6,385 nt of DNA from NCBI GenBank assembly GCA_019313025.1, contig JAFDCA010000563.1:1-6385 (forward strand), read 5' to 3'. The DNA is from Deltaproteobacteria bacterium. Lineage in GTDB: Bacteria > Desulfobacterota > Desulfobacteria > Desulfobacterales > UBA11574. Positions 6,134-6,385 of this stretch are shown piece after piece. The notes beneath the pieces are model-generated. The model did not search any database, was not told where the DNA came from, and was given only the letters and a program-made list of their open reading frames with translations. Each line of letters starts with the position of its first letter. Positions within the stretch are counted from its first letter, which is position 1. Both the position numbers and the translations under genes were made by a program.

Positions 6134-6385
6134 TTAAGCTTGGGTTTTCGCTTTGGTTCCCAAATACGCCTCAATCACTTTCTCGTTTTGTTGGATTTCC
6201 TTGGGTTCCCCCTCTGCAATTTTCTGACCGTGATCCAAAACAATCACCATTTCTGAGATCCCCATGACCAGCCGCATGTCATGTTCTACCAAAAAAATGG
6301 TAAGTCCCGTATCCCGTAACTTAAGTATCAAATCCATGAGCTCAGCAGTTTCTTTTGGGTTCATACCGGCTGCAGGTTCATCTAA
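6134..6385 (-). CDS. livG: Branched-chain amino acid ABC transporter ATP-binding protein LivG, C-terminal part (runs off right edge)
   Basis: Only the last 83 codons are present; the frame is open through the right edge, so the gene is cut by the window and not truncated in nature. The fragment begins inside Walker B with [13 protein letters not shown] (Walker B end and D-loop, the LivG wording). It continues with the switch histidine in [15 protein letters not shown] and ends [17 protein letters not shown]. The VEHDM motif identifies it as LivG, in contrast to the VEQN of LivF encoded at the other end of the cluster. LivG is the cytoplasmic ATPase that pairs with LivF under the LivHM channel. 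An ATG inside the fragment (6364) is not the true start, because conserved residues precede it. It is the first liv gene in transcription order here, 78 bp before livK. Confidence 0.93.
   Translation of the reverse strand, partial: LDEPAAGMNPKETAELMDLILKLRDTGLTIFLVEHDMRLVMGISEMVIVLDHGQKIAEGEPKEIQQNEKVIEAYLGTKAKTQA

Overview
The window reads as one side of a branched-chain (or related hydrophobic) amino-acid ABC transporter locus of the LIV/HAAT family, bordered by the start of an alanine dehydrogenase gene and a drug/metabolite-type permease gene. Protein style, strong AGGAGG-type ribosome binding sites, moderate GC content and the Liv/Ald content suggest a Gram-negative bacterium. A Desulfobacterota-like sulfate reducer would fit, but that is an impression and not demonstrated, since no phylogenetic marker is present.

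Layout from left to right. Positions 1-217 (minus) hold the first 72 codons of alanine dehydrogenase, running off the left edge. An AT-rich divergent spacer (218-418) leads into a plus-strand EamA-family permease (419-1363). Only 12 bp separate it from the convergent liv cluster. All liv genes are on the minus strand, so transcription runs right to left: livG (3' end only, 6385-6134), livK-like binding protein (6055-4922), livH (4257-3337), livM (3335-2103) and livF (2098-1376). The 664-bp gap between livK and livH (4258-4921) holds no convincing gene but is structurally rich.

The five Liv proteins form a complete importer: a secreted binding protein (LivK) captures the amino acid, LivH and LivM form the membrane channel, and LivG and LivF are the two ATPases. 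The membrane and LivF genes are tightly coupled (1-nt and 4-nt spacers). The gene order G-K-H-M-F differs from the familiar K-H-M-G-F.

The most interesting part is the livK-livH gap. In transcription order it carries a strong intrinsic terminator right after livK, then a ~275-bp imperfect inverted repeat (element B, about 4582-4859), a small hairpin, a second, independent ~204-bp palindromic element (element A, 4342-4545) and a 16-bp palindrome, before the GTG start of livH. The two large elements look like non-autonomous mobile or REP/MITE-like structures. Together with the terminator they would be expected to give more livK mRNA than livHMF mRNA. No new protein system was found; the non-coding structures are what deserve a second look.
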